This document shows positions 63,149-64,000 of a DNA stretch of 64,000 nucleotides, piece after piece. Source of the DNA: an uncultured Pseudomonadota bacterium (lineage in GTDB: Bacteria; Pseudomonadota; Alphaproteobacteria; RF32; CAG-239); NCBI GenBank assembly GCA_949295085.1, contig CASFJS010000002.1:28597-92596 (forward strand). Direction: 5' to 3'. The stretch's first letter is position 1, and every line of letters starts with the position of its first letter. Below the pieces are notes generated by a model that was not told where the DNA came from, did no database searches, and saw only the letters and a list, made by a program, of their open reading frames with translations. Position numbers and translations under genes: made by a program.

Positions 63149-63276
63149 GCACCCTTTATTGTCATCCTGAGGAGTGTTTTTTTCTCTGTCATTCTGAGGG
63201 ACGGAAGTCCCGAAGAATCTCCGTTTTACCGTCATGTTGAGCGTAAGCGAAACATCTCATTAAGTATGGATTCTTA
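63149..63276. repeat. 128-bp direct repeat, copy b
   Basis: Second copy of the block at 62941, one T shorter in the T run. GTCATNCTGAG and GTCATGTTGAG units, which resemble REP-like elements found dispersed in many genomes, make up both copies. Confidence 0.85.
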
Positions 63277-63491
63277 GAATGACAGGAAAAGAAGCACTCC
63301 TCAACATGACAGAAAAAAAGAATACGCAAAGCCCTTTAATCCGCGCTTATTAAAGATTAATTAAGGAATAATCGTTACACTGACCTCAGATTGTCTTAAC
63401 AGGCGTGGTCAAACACGCGTCTGGGGCAAACTAATAAGCCTCTTGTTTAACCACAAGAAATGTGAAAAAACAAATATTTGGGAGAAAAACC

Positions 63492-64000
63492 ATGGCTATG
63501 CAGTCAATTACACTAACCGCAAGCATGCGTACCAATCTGGCTTCGTTGAAGTCCATTCAAAGCCAGATGGACATTACGCAGGAACGCTTGTCAACCGGCA
63601 AAAAGGTCAACTCGGCCATTGATAATGCCTCGAGCTATTATCAGTCCCGCGCTTTGACCAACCGCGCTTCCGACCTTGAGTCTCTTTTGGACAGCATGGG
63701 ACAGGGCATTCAAACCATTGAAGCCGCCAACCAGGGTATTGAAGCCATCACATCATACATCGAACAGCTCAAATCCGTTGCCAACTCGGCCTATGCGCTG
63801 GATCCGAACAACGGTACAAGCTACATGTCGCAAATCGAAAGCTACAAAGAGCAGTATGACAGCATTTTGACCGAGATCCAAAATCTGATTGAAGACTCGT
63901 CTTACCAGGGTATCAATCTGTTGACCGACAGCGAGCTCAAAGTGACCTTTAACGAAGCCCGCACCAACTCTTTTGTTATTAAGGGCAAAGATGTTTGGAC
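63492..64000 (+). CDS. flagellin, 5' part (cut by window end)
   Basis: The first 169 codons of a flagellin; the gene continues past the window. The N-terminal D0/D1 domain is clear: ITLTASMRTNLASLKSIQ, then ERLSTGKKVNSAIDNASSYY, LESLLDSMGQGIQTIEAANQGIEAI and the later NLIEDSSYQGINLL. GGAGAA lies eight bases before the ATG. It forms the filament exported through the FliPQR-FlhB gate. There is an ATG two codons later, but the first ATG has the better spacing. Confidence 0.93.
   Translation, partial: MAMQSITLTASMRTNLASLKSIQSQMDITQERLSTGKKVNSAIDNASSYYQSRALTNRASDLESLLDSMGQGIQTIEAANQGIEAITSYIEQLKSVANSAYALDPNNGTSYMSQIESYKEQYDSILTEIQNLIEDSSYQGINLLTDSELKVTFNEARTNSFVIKGKDVW

Larger units (their letters stand above)
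62749..63491. other. repeat-rich intergenic region before flagellin
   Basis: A 743-base stretch without a gene. It has two 128-bp direct repeats (62941-63069 and 63149-63276) made of GTCATTCTGAG and GTCATGTTGAG units, further single units between and after them, and from about 63360 on the flagellin leader. No sigma54-type -24/-12 pair is clear. Confidence 0.7.

Noticed and set aside
63360..63491. Sigma54 promoter before flagellin
   Set aside because: No TGGCAC-N5-TTGC type pair was found by eye; only weak partial matches.

Overview
The window is a chromosomal segment of an alphaproteobacterium with moderate to low GC. The evidence is a set of alphaproteobacterial cell-cycle genes (MipZ, CckA, HdaA, a PhoR-type kinase), the order nuoN-birA-rnj, a CarD/CdnL regulator, and flagellar genes. 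Rubredoxin, a flavoredoxin-like reductase and a badly eroded complex I antiporter cassette suggest low-oxygen life. The eroded genes recall uncultured host-associated alphaproteobacteria, but that placement is inference and was not checked against any database.

Layout. 1-11 kb: mutT, tRNA-His, a SPOR-domain D,D-carboxypeptidase overlapping mipZ, phosphoglucomutase, a secreted TM1410-type glycosidase, then fliQ-fliR-flhB running into cckA and hdaA, ending in an initiator-tRNA-like fragment and a terminator. 11-19 kb: a small unknown gene, nuoL/M/N-like genes that have lost most ion-translocation signatures, birA and rnj, with phoR convergent. 20-25 kb: mutS, then on the minus strand slyX, a membrane protein, a flavin reductase and an 8-nt-overlapping rubredoxin. 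25-33 kb, minus strand: a compact division/wall cluster mraY-ftsW-murG-murB-ftsQ-ftsA-ftsZ without murC, murD or ddl. 33-41 kb: a pentapeptide-repeat miniprotein, a Nudix gene, tRNA-Leu, psd-pssA, an outer-membrane barrel, mtaB-ftsY, a META lipoprotein, and murA with a small basic upstream protein.

41-47 kb is an AT-richer accessory island starting at tRNA-Thr(GGT). It holds a DinD-like BRO protein, an HNH endonuclease with a membrane partner, a 2-3 TM coiled-coil protein, an HD hydrolase and a self-inhibited Fic enzyme. Four same-orientation copies of a short repeat cut it into one- or two-gene cassettes, and a 120-bp direct repeat flanks the first cassette.

47-64 kb: a histidine phosphatase, a MerR regulator, a duplicated 95-bp block beside tRNA-Thr(TGT), glmM, several small secreted or membrane proteins, a large cysteine-rich secreted protein with a beta-helix-like C-terminal half, carD, pepP, prmA, a lipoprotein, an esterase, a solute-binding protein, mlaC, gltX-cysS, a repeat-rich 740-bp intergenic region, and the 5' part of a flagellin gene cut by the window end.

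The genes are mostly housekeeping: envelope building (mraY, murG, murB, murA, glmM, psd, pssA, mlaC), division (ftsQAZ, ftsW, mipZ), cell-cycle phosphorelay (cckA, hdaA), translation and tRNA modification, and motility. The most unusual points are the degenerate nuoLMN cassette, the cassette island at tRNA-Thr, the split flavin reductase/rubredoxin pair, the pentapeptide-repeat miniprotein, and four convergent gene pairs with interlocked stop codons.
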